Under the pieces are notes generated by a model. That model searched no databases. It was not told the origin of the DNA and saw only the letters and a program-made list of their open reading frames with translations. A stretch of 64,000 nucleotides of DNA from contig NZ_BDMM01000002.1 of assembly GCF_002157625.1 (NCBI RefSeq), positions 558,001 through 622,000 on the forward strand, written 5' to 3'. Position numbers and translations under genes: made by a program. The DNA is from Brevundimonas sp. SH203 (lineage in GTDB: Bacteria; Pseudomonadota; Alphaproteobacteria; Caulobacterales; Caulobacteraceae). Of the stretch, positions 35,616-45,900 are shown in pieces; position 1 is the first letter of the stretch, and every line of letters begins with the position of its first letter.

Positions 35616-37832
35616 TTGAACTATCGCCACAGCCTCGTTCTGTCCGCATCGGTCGCCGCGCTGGTCCTGTCGGCCGGCGTCGTGCAGGCGCAGGACAAGA
35701 CGCCGGACGCCGCCGCTGCGTCTCAGCCCGCGACCAATCTGGAGGAGATCGTCGTCACCGCGCAGAAGCGGGCCGAGAACCTTCAGGACGTGCCGGTGTC
35801 GATCCAGACCCTGTCCGCCCAGAGCCTGGAGCAGATCGGCGCTGTCCGCTTGCAGGACATCGAACGCGCCGTGCCGGCCGTCAGCTTCGGCGACGGCAGC
35901 GAACAGGGGCGTTACGGCATTCGCGGCATCGTCGATTATTCGCGCAACGCCGGCTATGACGCCCGCGTCGGCGTCTATGTGGACGGGGTGTTCCTGGGGC
36001 GCTCCTGGATGAACAACCAGACCCTTTTGGGCACCCAGCAGGTGGACGTCCTGCGCGGCCCGCAAGGCACCTTGTTCGGCAAGAACACCAATGCCGGCGT
36101 GATCGCCATCACCACCAAACGCCCTTCCGCGACGCCCGAGGCCGAACTGGTGGCCGAGGCGGGGAACTTCGGTCACTACCGGCTGGCCGGACGGGCCAAT
36201 ATGCCGCTGAACGAGGCCTGGTCGCTTCAGGCCTCGATCGCCAAGGTCAAGAGCGACGGCTATTACGAGAACACCCTGCTGGGCCATCGCAACATGGGCG
36301 TCGATTCGCTGGCGGGGCGGCTGCAACTGCGGTTCCATCCCAATAACGACACCGACGTCAATCTGAGCATCGACGGGGTTCGCGACCGCAACTCGACCCT
36401 GCACTACACCGCCCGACCCGCCGCAGGGGCCGATCCCTATCAGTTCCGTTCCTACGCCGACGACCGCGCGGATCGGGACACGGGCGGAGCGTCCCTGACG
36501 GTGGACCAGAAGCTGGGCGACCTGACGCTGACGTCGATCACCGCCTATCGCTCGGGCGAGCAGGTTCTCTATTTCAACAACGAAACCGGCGCCGCCAACT
36601 TCCTGACCGTCGATCTGTCGCAGAAGTCGCGTCAGTTTTCGCAGGAGCTGCGCCTGGCCTCGTCGAAGGCCGGGGCCTTCGACTGGGTCGCGGGCCTCTA
36701 TTACTTCGATCAGAACAACGAGGATCGCGGCCTGCAGCTGGCCGGCCCGGCCTTCGCCGTCCTGCCCGCGCCTTTCCCGGCCTACGCCAACCGCCAGGTG
36801 CCGTATGGCGGCAAGGTCCACACTCAGTCGCTGGGCGCCTTCGCCAACGCCAACTACCGCCCGACCGAGGCGTTGGAGATCGGTCTGGGTCTGCGATACA
36901 CGCGCGAGCGCAAGAGCCTGAGCGACTATTTCGTCTCCGATCCGCTGGGGATCATCAACGGCCAGATCCCGGATTACGACGACTCCTTCTCCGACGGCTT
37001 CCTGACGCCCAAGGCCAACGTCAACTATCACCTGACCGACCGGACGATGCTGTTCGCCTCGGTGGCGCGCGGCTTCAAGAGCGGCGGCTGGAACGTGGAG
37101 GCGATGAGCCAGGCGCAGTTCAACGCCGGCATTCGCGTCGGCTCCGAAACCGTCACCAGCTATGAGGCGGGCCTGAAGAGCGACCTTCTGGATCGCCGCC
37201 TGCGGGTCAACGCCACGGTCTTCCTGCAGCAGTTCAAGGATTTCCAGGTCTTCAGCTTCGCCTCGCGGACGATCAACAACACCACCGTCCTGGTCTCCAG
37301 CCTGAGCAATGCGGGCGAGGTGGAATCGCGCGGTCTGGAGCTGGATCTGACGGCCGTGCCGATCCAGGGCCTGACCCTCAGCGCCAACTACGTCTATAAC
37401 GACAGCGAATATACGCGCTTCCCCGGCGGCGGCGGTCTGGTCGCGGGCGTGCCGCTGGACGCCAACGGGGTGCAGACGCCCTATGCGCCGCGCAACAAGG
37501 CCTATCTGGCCGCCGACTGGCGCGGGCCGCTGACGTCCTGGGCCGACCTGTTCGCCCATGCGGGCTATTCCGTGCAGTCCAGCCAGAACTTCGATCCCAA
37601 GGTCATCCATCCGACCTTCGGCCCGGCCTATTACATCCCCGGCTACGAGTTGTTCGACGCCCGCATCGGGCTGGAGGCGCAGGACGGGCGGTGGGAGGTT
37701 TCGATCTGGGGCCAGAACCTCACGGACAGCGAACACATCAAGTTCGCTAACCGCACGGCGGTCATCGGCGTGAACGCGGTCCTCTACGATGCGCCGCGAA
37801 CCTATGGAGCGACCGTCCGACTGCGCTTCTGA
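35616..37832 (+). CDS. TonB-dependent receptor with TTG start
   Basis: A 738-residue outer-membrane receptor. The start is a TTG at 35616, eight bases after GGGGAGGAAAC, which gives a normal signal peptide (SVAALVLSAGVVQAQ). The upstream frame is open but overlaps the MFS gene out of frame, so it is not used. A TonB box-like LEEIVVTAQKRAE leads into the plug (QQVDVLRGPQGTLFGKNTNAG, given up to 19 residues), then the barrel ending in VRLRF. The group resembles the sphingomonad/caulobacterial receptors for small organic compounds. It lies between the MFS carrier and the MocR regulator and probably imports their shared substrate. Confidence 0.9.
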   Translation: MNYRHSLVLSASVAALVLSAGVVQAQDKTPDAAAASQPATNLEEIVVTAQKRAENLQDVPVSIQTLSAQSLEQIGAVRLQDIERAVPAVSFGDGSEQGRYGIRGIVDYSRNAGYDARVGVYVDGVFLGRSWMNNQTLLGTQQVDVLRGPQGTLFGKNTNAGVIAITTKRPSATPEAELVAEAGNFGHYRLAGRANMPLNEAWSLQASIAKVKSDGYYENTLLGHRNMGVDSLAGRLQLRFHPNNDTDVNLSIDGVRDRNSTLHYTARPAAGADPYQFRSYADDRADRDTGGASLTVDQKLGDLTLTSITAYRSGEQVLYFNNETGAANFLTVDLSQKSRQFSQELRLASSKAGAFDWVAGLYYFDQNNEDRGLQLAGPAFAVLPAPFPAYANRQVPYGGKVHTQSLGAFANANYRPTEALEIGLGLRYTRERKSLSDYFVSDPLGIINGQIPDYDDSFSDGFLTPKANVNYHLTDRTMLFASVARGFKSGGWNVEAMSQAQFNAGIRVGSETVTSYEAGLKSDLLDRRLRVNATVFLQQFKDFQVFSFASRTINNTTVLVSSLSNAGEVESRGLELDLTAVPIQGLTLSANYVYNDSEYTRFPGGGGLVAGVPLDANGVQTPYAPRNKAYLAADWRGPLTSWADLFAHAGYSVQSSQNFDPKVIHPTFGPAYYIPGYELFDARIGLEAQDGRWEVSIWGQNLTDSEHIKFANRTAVIGVNAVLYDAPRTYGATVRLRF

Positions 37833-37896
37833 AGCCCGGTTATCAGTTCGCGCCCGACATGCTACGCCCAGCGTCATAGATGGAGTGACGGCAGGC

Positions 37897-39393
37897 GTGG
37901 CGAGTTCGAACCTGACGCCGCCGGTGTCCTGGACCCGGCAGATGTTTCTACAGGAGGCCGGATCGCTTCAATCCGGCCTCCGCCAGGCGATCATCGACGC
38001 CATCGCGCGCGGTCGGCTGTCGCCAGGTCAGCGCATGCCCTCGTCCCGGGCGCTCGCCGTCGAACTGGGCATCGCGCGCAACACCGTCATCGCCGTCTAT
38101 GAGGAACTCAGCACGCGCGGCATCCTGAACGCCACGGCCCGGCGCGGCTGTTTCGTCGCCGACGCCCCGGCCCTGCCCGAAGGGCCTGCAGCCGCCTCGC
38201 CGGATAGCGCCGGCTCTCCCAGAGGCGAGGCGGGGGTGGATTGGCGCGCCCGCATGACCAGTCGGATCGCCGACTGGCGCCAGATTTCCAAGCCCAAGGA
38301 CTGGCGCAGCTATCCCTATCCCTTCCTGTACGGTCAGGTGGACCAGAAGCTGTTTCCGCTGCCCGCCTGGCGGCTGGCGTCCAGAAACGCGCTTGGGCGC
38401 GCGGCCGTCGACTGGTGGTCGGCCGACAATGTGATCGAGGACGATCCGCTGCTGATCGACCAGATTCGACGGATCATCCTGCCCCGACGCGGGGTTCTGG
38501 CCCGCCCGGACGAGATTCTGATCACCCTGGGCGCGCAGGAGGGGCTTTATCTCCTGTCGCGGCTGCTGGTGAGGTCCGGCGATGTCGTGGGGGTGGAGAA
38601 CCCCGGCTATACGGACGCGCGCCACATCTTTTCGCTGGGCGCCTGCGAGGTTCGCGACCTGCCGCTGGATCACGAGGGGGTGGTGGTCGGCGCCGCCTTG
38701 GACGGGGTGAATGTCGCCGTGGTGACGCCCGGACGGCAATGTCCGACAGGCGTGTCGATGGGGCTGGATCGCCGCCGCGCGCTACTGGACTGGGCGACGC
38801 GACAGGACGCCCTGCTGATCGAGGACGACTACGAGGGCGAACTGGCGGTCGACGCCGCCGCGCCGCCGTTGAAAAGCGGCGATGACGGCGGGCGGGTCAT
38901 CTACCTCGGCACCTTCTCCAAGGTTCTCGCGCCCGGCGTGAGGCTCGGCTACATGGTCGGGCCGTCCGAACTGATCGCCGAGGCGCGCGCCCTGCGCCGG
39001 CTGATCCATCGCACCCCGCCGCTGAACAATCAGCGGCTGGCCGCCATCTTCATGGTCGAGGGCCATTACAACGGCCTGGTCCGGCGGCTGCGCTCCGAGA
39101 CCGACCGGCGCTGGACCACGGCGCGCGACGCCCTCGTCCGCGATCTGCCCGAGGTGGAGATCACGGGCGGCAAGGGATCGTCGCTGTGGCTGACCTTCCC
39201 CGCCGGTCTGGAGGAAGAGCCGCTGGTGCGAGAGGCGGCGGCGCGGGGCGTTCTGCTGGAAAGCGGACGGCCCTTCTTCTCGGAGCCGCCTGAACGTCTT
39301 CACATGCGCATGGGCCTGTCGACCATCGACGCCTCCCGGATCGATGCGGGCGTCGGCCGTTTGGCGGAGGCGGTCCGGTCCCTCATGCCCTGA
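37897..39393 (+). CDS. MocR-type GntR/aminotransferase fusion regulator
   Basis: A protein of about 498 residues with an N-terminal GntR winged helix (residues about 20-85: LRQAIIDAIARGRLSPGQRMPSS-type start, then LGIARNTVIAVYEELSTRG). It is followed by a fold-type I aminotransferase domain. The PLP region is visible as VVTPGRQCPTG, LIEDDYEGEL and the Schiff-base Lys in TFSKVLAPGVRLGY. Such MocR/PdxR regulators control genes for amines, GABA, taurine or vitamin B6. The GTG start at 37897 is uncertain, with 37885 possible. It follows the TBDT by 64 bases and is probably the regulator of this cluster; an amine or amino-acid-like effector would agree with the amidohydrolase. Confidence 0.85.
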   Translation: MASSNLTPPVSWTRQMFLQEAGSLQSGLRQAIIDAIARGRLSPGQRMPSSRALAVELGIARNTVIAVYEELSTRGILNATARRGCFVADAPALPEGPAAASPDSAGSPRGEAGVDWRARMTSRIADWRQISKPKDWRSYPYPFLYGQVDQKLFPLPAWRLASRNALGRAAVDWWSADNVIEDDPLLIDQIRRIILPRRGVLARPDEILITLGAQEGLYLLSRLLVRSGDVVGVENPGYTDARHIFSLGACEVRDLPLDHEGVVVGAALDGVNVAVVTPGRQCPTGVSMGLDRRRALLDWATRQDALLIEDDYEGELAVDAAAPPLKSGDDGGRVIYLGTFSKVLAPGVRLGYMVGPSELIAEARALRRLIHRTPPLNNQRLAAIFMVEGHYNGLVRRLRSETDRRWTTARDALVRDLPEVEITGGKGSSLWLTFPAGLEEEPLVREAAARGVLLESGRPFFSEPPERLHMRMGLSTIDASRIDAGVGRLAEAVRSLMP

Positions 39394-40117
39394 AGCCGGG
39401 ATCGATCCGATCCAGCTTACGCAGCAAGGCGGGCCATGCCAGGTGATTGGCGGCCATGTCCAGCCCCTTCGAGCCCTGCTCGGCGGTCTTGGCGATCACG
39501 GCCTGTGGCGGCGACGTCAGCCCGCCCGAACCGCCGGTTCCCGCCATCACCTGCGCCTCGCAGGCGCGTTCCAGGAAATAGAGCCTCAGGAATGCCTCGG
39601 CGACGGTGCGGCCCATGGTCAGGGTTCCGTGGTTGCGCAGGATCATGGAGGACCGATCCCTCAGGTCCGCGACCAGCCGCGCCCGCTCCTCTAGGTCCGT
39701 CGCGACGCCTTCGTAGGCGTGATAGGCGACATCGTCGCGCACCAGCATGGCCGTTTGCGTCAGGGGCTCCAGACCCCCGGCCATGGCCGACACGGCCTGA
39801 CCCTGGGGGGTGTGCAGATGCATCACTGCGTGGGCGTCCTCTCGCGCCATGTGGATGGCCGAATGGATCACGAAACCCGCCGGATGGGTCGGGGGCGATC
39901 CAGGGTCCAGCGGGCGACCCTCCACGTCGATCTTGACCAGGGACGAGGCGGTGATCTCCTCGAACATCAGGTGTTGGGGATTGATCAGAAAGGCGTGGTC
40001 GGGTCCGGGGATACGCACGGACAGATGGGTGAAGATCAGATCGTCCCAGCCATAAAGCGCGACCAGCCGATAGGCCGCCGCCAGATCGATCCTCAACGCG
40101 CGTTCGATGTCGTCCAT
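39383..40117 (-). CDS. Class II aldolase/adducin-family protein
   Basis: A 244-residue cytoplasmic protein. The zinc-site pattern of class II aldolases is present: HLSVRIPG, then SAIHMAR, MHLHTPQGQAVSA (HxH) and LRNHGTLTMG (third His). The start ATG at 40117 lies after GGGGGAGACGG; an upstream in-frame ATG at 40189 would run into the Crp/Fnr promoter. Family members act as fuculose or ribulose phosphate aldolases/epimerases, or on other acids. This variant lacks kinase neighbours and resembles general adducin-domain proteins. It overlaps the end of the MocR gene by 11 bases, tail to tail. Confidence 0.8.
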   Translation of the reverse strand: MDDIERALRIDLAAAYRLVALYGWDDLIFTHLSVRIPGPDHAFLINPQHLMFEEITASSLVKIDVEGRPLDPGSPPTHPAGFVIHSAIHMAREDAHAVMHLHTPQGQAVSAMAGGLEPLTQTAMLVRDDVAYHAYEGVATDLEERARLVADLRDRSSMILRNHGTLTMGRTVAEAFLRLYFLERACEAQVMAGTGGSGGLTSPPQAVIAKTAEQGSKGLDMAANHLAWPALLRKLDRIDPGFRA

Positions 40118-40192
40118 GTCGCCGTCTCCCCCTCCGCGCCGATCCGTCCGGCGGGTCTGGTTCCACCTTGCGCCAATCGGGGGAGCCACACT

Positions 40193-40222
40193 GTCGCGCG
40201 CTTTACACTTGGTCGCGCGCTT
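40193..40222. promoter_or_regulatory. Direct repeat upstream of the Crp/Fnr gene
   Basis: GTCGCGCGCTT occurs at 40193-40203 and again at 40212-40222, 19 bases apart start to start, directly upstream of the Crp/Fnr GTG start and downstream (in transcription terms, upstream) of the aldolase-family gene. It may be a regulator site. Confidence 0.35.
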
Positions 40223-40236
40223 GCCTTGATCGGGGG

Positions 40237-40902
40237 GTGAAGACGCCAGAAACCCTGCTCGACGGCGACCCGTGGTTCGCCGCTCTGAACGCCGTGCAAC
40301 GCGCCGCCGTGTTGCGCGAGGCGACGACGATGACGGCCCGCAGCGGCCGACGGATCTATCGCTGCGGCGACGCGGGAAACGGCCTCTACGCCGTGCTGGA
40401 CGGCGGCGTGCGGCTGGTCGCGCCGTCGGCTGACGGACGAGACGTCACCAATCTGGTGCTGGGAAAGGGCGACTGGTTCGGTGAACTGTCGCTGCTGGAC
40501 GGTCAGCCCCGTCCCCATGACGCCGTCGCCGAGGGCGATTGCCGCCTGCTGTTCGTGTCTCAACGCCGATGGATGCGCCTGACCGGCGAGGACGGTCATC
40601 TGTGGCCCGCCTTGGCCAGGTTGACGGCGCGTCGGCATCGTCAGGCCCTGACGCACCTGGGTCGGCTTCTGGCGCAATCGCCCTTCGCGCGCCTGGCCGG
40701 GGTGCTGCTCGAACTCGCCGCGCCGGACGGGGCGGTCAGGTTGAGCCAGGACGCGCTGGCGACCCTGGTGGGCGTGACGCGCCAGACCCTGAACCCGCTC
40801 CTTCGGCGGATGGAGGAGGGGCGGCTGATCGAGCGGCGCTACGGCTGCGTGTCGGTGCGGGACAGGCAGGGGCTGATGCAGCTTTCGAGGGACAGGGCAT
40901 GA
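40237..40902 (+). CDS. Crp/Fnr-family transcriptional regulator
   Basis: A 221-residue regulator with an N-terminal cyclic-nucleotide-binding-like beta roll (residues about 8-120: GNGLYAVLDGGVRLV, then GKGDWFGELSLLDGQPR). A C-terminal Crp helix-turn-helix follows (SQDALATLVGVTRQTLNPLLRRM, about 167-190). I chose the GTG at 40237 after a G-rich stretch. No cysteine cluster for an Fe-S centre is seen, so it is not an FNR-type oxygen sensor. It overlaps the following esterase gene by 4 bases (ATGA) and is divergent from the aldolase-family gene. It probably controls both. Confidence 0.85.
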   Translation: MKTPETLLDGDPWFAALNAVQRAAVLREATTMTARSGRRIYRCGDAGNGLYAVLDGGVRLVAPSADGRDVTNLVLGKGDWFGELSLLDGQPRPHDAVAEGDCRLLFVSQRRWMRLTGEDGHLWPALARLTARRHRQALTHLGRLLAQSPFARLAGVLLELAAPDGAVRLSQDALATLVGVTRQTLNPLLRRMEEGRLIERRYGCVSVRDRQGLMQLSRDRA

Positions 40903-41849
40903 CTGACGACGACCTCTTTTCCGACGCCGCGATCTCGGACGAGACGCGCATGGTCAACGCCGCCATCGTCGCGGCGGCCAGCCAGCTGCCCGATTGGTGG
41001 GACGTGGGCGCTCCGGCCTTTCGCGCCCTGCGCGCCGCCGGCGGCGCGCCGTTTCCGCCTCTGGTTCGCTCGGCCCGCGCCCGCACCCTGACCATTCCCG
41101 GACCCGACGGCCCGCTGGCGTTGCGGATCATCCCGGCGGAAAGGCCGCACGGGCTGTTTCTGCACGTTCACGGCGGCGGCTGGGTTCTGGGCGCGGTGGA
41201 TCAGCAGGACCCCTTGCTGGAGCGTCTGGCCGACGCCACGGGGCTGACCGTCGTCAGCGTCGACTATCGCCTGGCCCCCGAACATCCGTTCCCCGCCGGC
41301 CCCGATGACTGCGAGGCGGCGGCGGTCTGGCTGGCGACCGAGGGCGAGCAGGCGCTGGGCGCGCCCTTGAAGGCCATCGGCGGCGAATCCGCCGGCGCGC
41401 ATCTGGCGGCCCTGACCGTCATCCGCCTGCGGGACCGTCATGGACTGACGCCCTTCCGTTGCGCCAATCTGGGTTTCGGCTGTTACGACCTGCGCCTGAC
41501 GCCCAGCGCCCGCGCCTTTGGCGACGAGCGTCTGGTTCTCAGAACCCGCGACATGGCGGCCTTCATCGACGCCTTCGCGCCCGAACCGCTCGACCGGGCC
41601 GCGCCGGACCTGTCGCCGCTGTTCGCCGATCTGTCCGGCCTGTGTCCGGCCCTGTTCACCGTCGGGACGCGCGACGCCCTGCTGGACGACACGCTGTTCA
41701 TGCACGCCCGCTGGCGCGCGGCGGGCAATCGCGCCGAACTGTCCATCGCGCCAGGCGGCGCACACGGCTTCGTGGCCTTCCCATGCGGAATCGCCGCCTC
41801 GGCGCTGGAGCGGATGTTCGCCTTCCTGGCCGAAACCGTGAAGGACTGA
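40899..41849 (+). CDS. HSL-family alpha/beta hydrolase (esterase)
   Basis: A 316-residue cytoplasmic esterase of the hormone-sensitive-lipase family. It has the oxyanion motif HVHGGGWVLG, VSVDYRLAPEHPFPAG, the nucleophile GGESAGAH (about residue 164) and the His in GGAHGFVAF. The Asp is probably in GTRDALLDD. Its ATG overlaps the Crp/Fnr stop, so the pair is translationally coupled. Small acyl esters are the usual substrates. Confidence 0.88.
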   Translation: MTDDDLFSDAAISDETRMVNAAIVAAASQLPDWWDVGAPAFRALRAAGGAPFPPLVRSARARTLTIPGPDGPLALRIIPAERPHGLFLHVHGGGWVLGAVDQQDPLLERLADATGLTVVSVDYRLAPEHPFPAGPDDCEAAAVWLATEGEQALGAPLKAIGGESAGAHLAALTVIRLRDRHGLTPFRCANLGFGCYDLRLTPSARAFGDERLVLRTRDMAAFIDAFAPEPLDRAAPDLSPLFADLSGLCPALFTVGTRDALLDDTLFMHARWRAAGNRAELSIAPGGAHGFVAFPCGIAASALERMFAFLAETVKD

Positions 41850-41865
41850 GCGATTGATAGGGGGC

Positions 41866-42792
41866 GTGGACGATCCCGAAGCCCATCCGGCTTCGTCGGG
41901 CGTATGGCCGCTTGCGGTCCTGATCGTCAGCGCCTGCGTGCTGGGTCTGGCGCCGATCCTGGTTCGTCTGACCGAGACGGGACCGGCGGCGGCGGGCTTC
42001 TGGCGTTTCGCCTTCGCCCTGCCTCTGCTGGCGATGCTGTGCCTGCGACGGGGCGGGGAGGGCGTCGGCGCGCCGGATCGGTGGATGGCGCTGGCGGGCG
42101 TCTTTCTCGCGCTCGACCTGGCCTTCTGGCATTACGGCATCGCCCTGACGTCGGTCGTCAACGCCACCGTGCTGTGCAACCTGACGCCCGTGGTCGTGAC
42201 GCTGTTCGGGTGGATCGTCCTCAAGGAACCGCCGCGTCGGCTGTTCCTTCTGGCCCTCGTTCTCGCGCTTGGCGGCGCCTTCGGCATGGCGGCGGGATCG
42301 GACCCCGCCCAGGTGTCGCAGCCCGCGCTCGGCGACCTGTTCAGCCTGTCCGTGGCGGTCTGGTATGCGGGCTATTTCTTGGCGGTTAAGGCGGCGCGAC
42401 AGGCGGCGGGCGCCCTGCGGATCACCCTGTGGGCCAGTCTGATCGGGGCCCCCCTGATGCTGCTCGCCGCGTTGGCCATGCGCGAAACCCTGCTGCCCGC
42501 GACCCTGAGCGGCTGGGCCGCCTGCGCGGGCATGGGGCTCGTTCATGTCGTGGGGCAGGGCGGGGTCGCCTGGGCGCTGGGTCGTCTGCCGACATCGACC
42601 ACCGCCGTCACCATTCTGATCCAGCCCATCGTCGCCGGCGCCCTGGGCTGGTTCGTGTTCGGCGAATCGCTGACGCCGATTCAGGCCGCCGGCGCCGTCA
42701 TCGTCCTGATCGGCGTCGCTCTGGCGCAGAGGGCCAACCTGCGACCCCGCGCCGTCGACGACCGTTCAAGGCTTGGACGGGCGGATCGTTAG
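41866..42792 (+). CDS. EamA/DMT-family transporter
   Basis: A 308-residue inner-membrane protein with ten hydrophobic segments arranged as two EamA repeats (the second ends ILIQPIVAGALGWFVFGESL). It is of the drug/metabolite transporter type, generally exporters of amino acids, purines or other metabolites. I use the GTG at 41866, which follows GGGGGC; TTG at 41854 is the alternative. It is 16 bases after the esterase gene and is likely in the same transcript. Confidence 0.85.
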   Translation: MDDPEAHPASSGVWPLAVLIVSACVLGLAPILVRLTETGPAAAGFWRFAFALPLLAMLCLRRGGEGVGAPDRWMALAGVFLALDLAFWHYGIALTSVVNATVLCNLTPVVVTLFGWIVLKEPPRRLFLLALVLALGGAFGMAAGSDPAQVSQPALGDLFSLSVAVWYAGYFLAVKAARQAAGALRITLWASLIGAPLMLLAALAMRETLLPATLSGWAACAGMGLVHVVGQGGVAWALGRLPTSTTAVTILIQPIVAGALGWFVFGESLTPIQAAGAVIVLIGVALAQRANLRPRAVDDRSRLGRADR

Positions 42793-42917
42793 TAGGACAT
42801 CAGGTCGGCCGAATTGACGCCGCGTCCTCGGCGCAGCTTCGCCCACATCCCGCCGTTCTTGATGGATATGCGGCCAAATGACGCGGGATCGGCCGCGTGG
42901 GGTTGGGCTTGGCTGGG

Positions 42918-45900
42918 ATGAATTCTGACGCTTCTAAACCGCATGGCGACGGGCCGGCGGTGTTTCTGGACGCGACCGGGCGTCGGGCGCGGCGGATGCG
43001 GATCGCCGCGATGGCGGCCGCGATCGTGGCGGGCGTCGTCCTGGCGGGCTTCGTGGCCAGTCTGATGATCCTGCCCAACCTGACGGGACTGTCCGTCGTG
43101 TCGCCGGCGGCCTCGGTGGTCGCGCGGCGCACCCACGGCGCCGAACGGGCCCTGCTGAACTATATCGCCCATCGGGAGCGGCGGCCCGCGCGCGCCATCT
43201 CGACCAGCGGCGCCCCCATCGCCGGCGCCTGGTTCGCCCCGTGGGAGGACGGCGCGCTGGATTCGTTCACGCGCCATGCGGGCGACCTGACCCATGTCTA
43301 TCCGACCTGGATCGAGCTTCGCGACGACGGCGGCGACATCCTGACCAAGGACTGGGACCCGACGCGCAACCCGACCACCAAGCCCCTGATCGCGGCGGCG
43401 CGGGCGCATGGGGTCAAGATCGTGCCCGTGGTCGGCAACGCCACCGAGGGTCACTTCGACGCCGGGCGGATTGATCGGATGCTGGCCCCGGCCAACGCCC
43501 AGACCGTCATGAACCACCTGCTAGACTTCGTGCGCGTGAACGGCTTCGCCGGTCTTCAGATCGACTTCGAACAGGTGACGCCGGAACAGATCGAACGGCT
43601 GACGCCGTGGCTGGCCCAACTGCGTCAGCGCCTGCACGCCCAGGGTGGCGAACTGTCCATCGCCCTGGAAGTGGGGCTGAGCGACCACGACATTCGCGTC
43701 CTGTCCGATGTCGTCGATTACGCCGCCATCATGGCCTATGACGAACACGGGGAAGACAGCCTGCCGGGGCCGATCTCGTCTGCCCTGTTCGTGGACAAGG
43801 CGTTGACGCGGTTCACGCGCCTGGTTCCGGCGGACAAGCTGATCCTGGGCATCGGAGCCTATTCCTACGACTGGCGCGACGGGGATCGTTCGGCCGAATC
43901 GCTGACCACCACGGCGGCGCTGGCGACGGCGCGCGGTTATCGGCCCGAGGACAATCCGGCCAATGTGGTCGATTTCGATCCCCAGGCGCTGCAGCCCACC
44001 TTCCGCTACACCGACGATCAGGGCCACGCGCACGAGGTCTGGATGCAGGACGCCGCCTCGGTCGCCAACGCCATGACGATGGGGCGCCAGAGGGGACTGC
44101 GCGGCGCATCGCTGTGGGCGCTGGGCGAGGAAGATCCCGCCAGCTGGAAGGTGTTCGGTCGTCAGGCCGCGCCCGCGATCACCGTCATCCCCGCGCTGGA
44201 GCATGTCGCCCTGACCCAGCAGATCGCCTTCACCGGCCAGGGCGAGTTGCTGAACGTGATCGACACCCCCCATCCGGGCGAGCGGCGCATCGCCGTCGAT
44301 CCGGTCAGCGGCCTGATCAGCGACGAGGTCTGGACGCGCTGGCCCTCGGCCTGGACCGTGCGGCGCACCGGCGCGCCGGATCGCACCCTGGCCCTGACGT
44401 TCGACGACGGCCCGGACCCCGAATGGACGCCCGAAATCCTCGACGTGCTGAAGGCCAAGGGCGTGAAGGCCACCTTCTTCATGATCGGCGGATCGGCGGC
44501 GGCCAATCCCGCCCTGGTCCGGCGCGTGCGTGACGAGGGCCACGAGATCGGCAACCACTCCTTCACCCACCCCAACATGGCCCATGTGGACGAGGAGCGG
44601 GTGCGGCTGGAACTGACCGCCACCGACCGGGCGCTGGAGAGCATTCTGGGGCGCCAGGTCACGCTGTTCCGTCCGCCCTACAACGCCGATTCAGAACCGG
44701 AATCCTATGGCGAAATCCTGCCGATCGCGGTGGCGTCCAAGCTGGGCTATACGACCGCAGGGGAATCCATCGACCCGAACGACTGGAACCTGAACCGTCC
44801 AAACCCGGATGGGGGAACCCATCGTCTGCGCCCCGACGAGATCGTGGCCGACGTTCTGGCCCAGGCCGATGCGGGCCACGCCGTCCTGCTGCACGACGCT
44901 GGCGGCGACCGTTCGGCGACGGTCAAGGCCCTGCCGGTGCTGATCGACGCCCTGAGGGCGCGGGGCTACACCCTGACCACCATCGGCGGTCTGGTCGGAC
45001 GCACGCCGGATCAGACCATGCCGGCTCTGCCGAAGGGCGAGCGGTCGCTGATCGCGGCGGATTCGGCAGCCTTCGGCTTCTCCCACGCCGTCGGTGTGGT
45101 CCTGTTCGTCGGCTTCAACCTGGCCATCGGCCTGGGTCTGGCGCGGATCGTTCTGATGCTGGCGCTGGCGTCGCGGCGCAGGCGTCGGGCCGAGCCGCTG
45201 GACCCGGCGGCGCCCAAGCCGCGCGTGGACGTGCTGGTCGCGGCCTATAACGAGGCGACCGTGATCCGGCGAACGCTGGACAGTCTGTTGGCCAGTCGGG
45301 ACGTGGATGTCTCGGTTCTGGTGGTGGACGACGGGTCGACGGACGGCACCTATGACGTCGTGGCGGCCGCCTTCGCCGATGATCCGCGCGTGCGGCTGAC
45401 GCGCAAGGCGAACGGCGGCAAGGCTTCGGCCTTGAACCTGGCCCTCAAGGAGGCGACGGCCCCCGTGGTCGTGGGCGTGGACGCCGACACCCAGTTGTCG
45501 GGCGACGCCCTGGCGATTCTGGCCGCCTGGTTCGCCGATCCCAAGGTCGGGGCGGTGGCGGGCAATGTGAAGGTCGGCAATCGCAGCAATCTGGTCACGC
45601 GCTGGCAGTCCATCGAATATATCACCAGCCAGAACATCGACCGGCGGGCGCTGGCCCTGCTGAATGCGGTGACGGTGGTGCCGGGCGCCATCGGGGCCTG
45701 GCGCACCGAGGCGTTGCGAAACCTGGGCGGTTATCGCTCCGACACCCTGGCCGAGGACATGGACCTGACCTGGCGGGTGCGCGAAGCGGGCTGGGTCATC
45801 GCCAACGAGCCGATGGCCCTGGCCTTCACCGAGGCGCCGTCGTCGCTGGGCGGTCTGTTGAAACAGCGCTTCCGCTGGAGCTTTGGAACCCTGCAATGCC

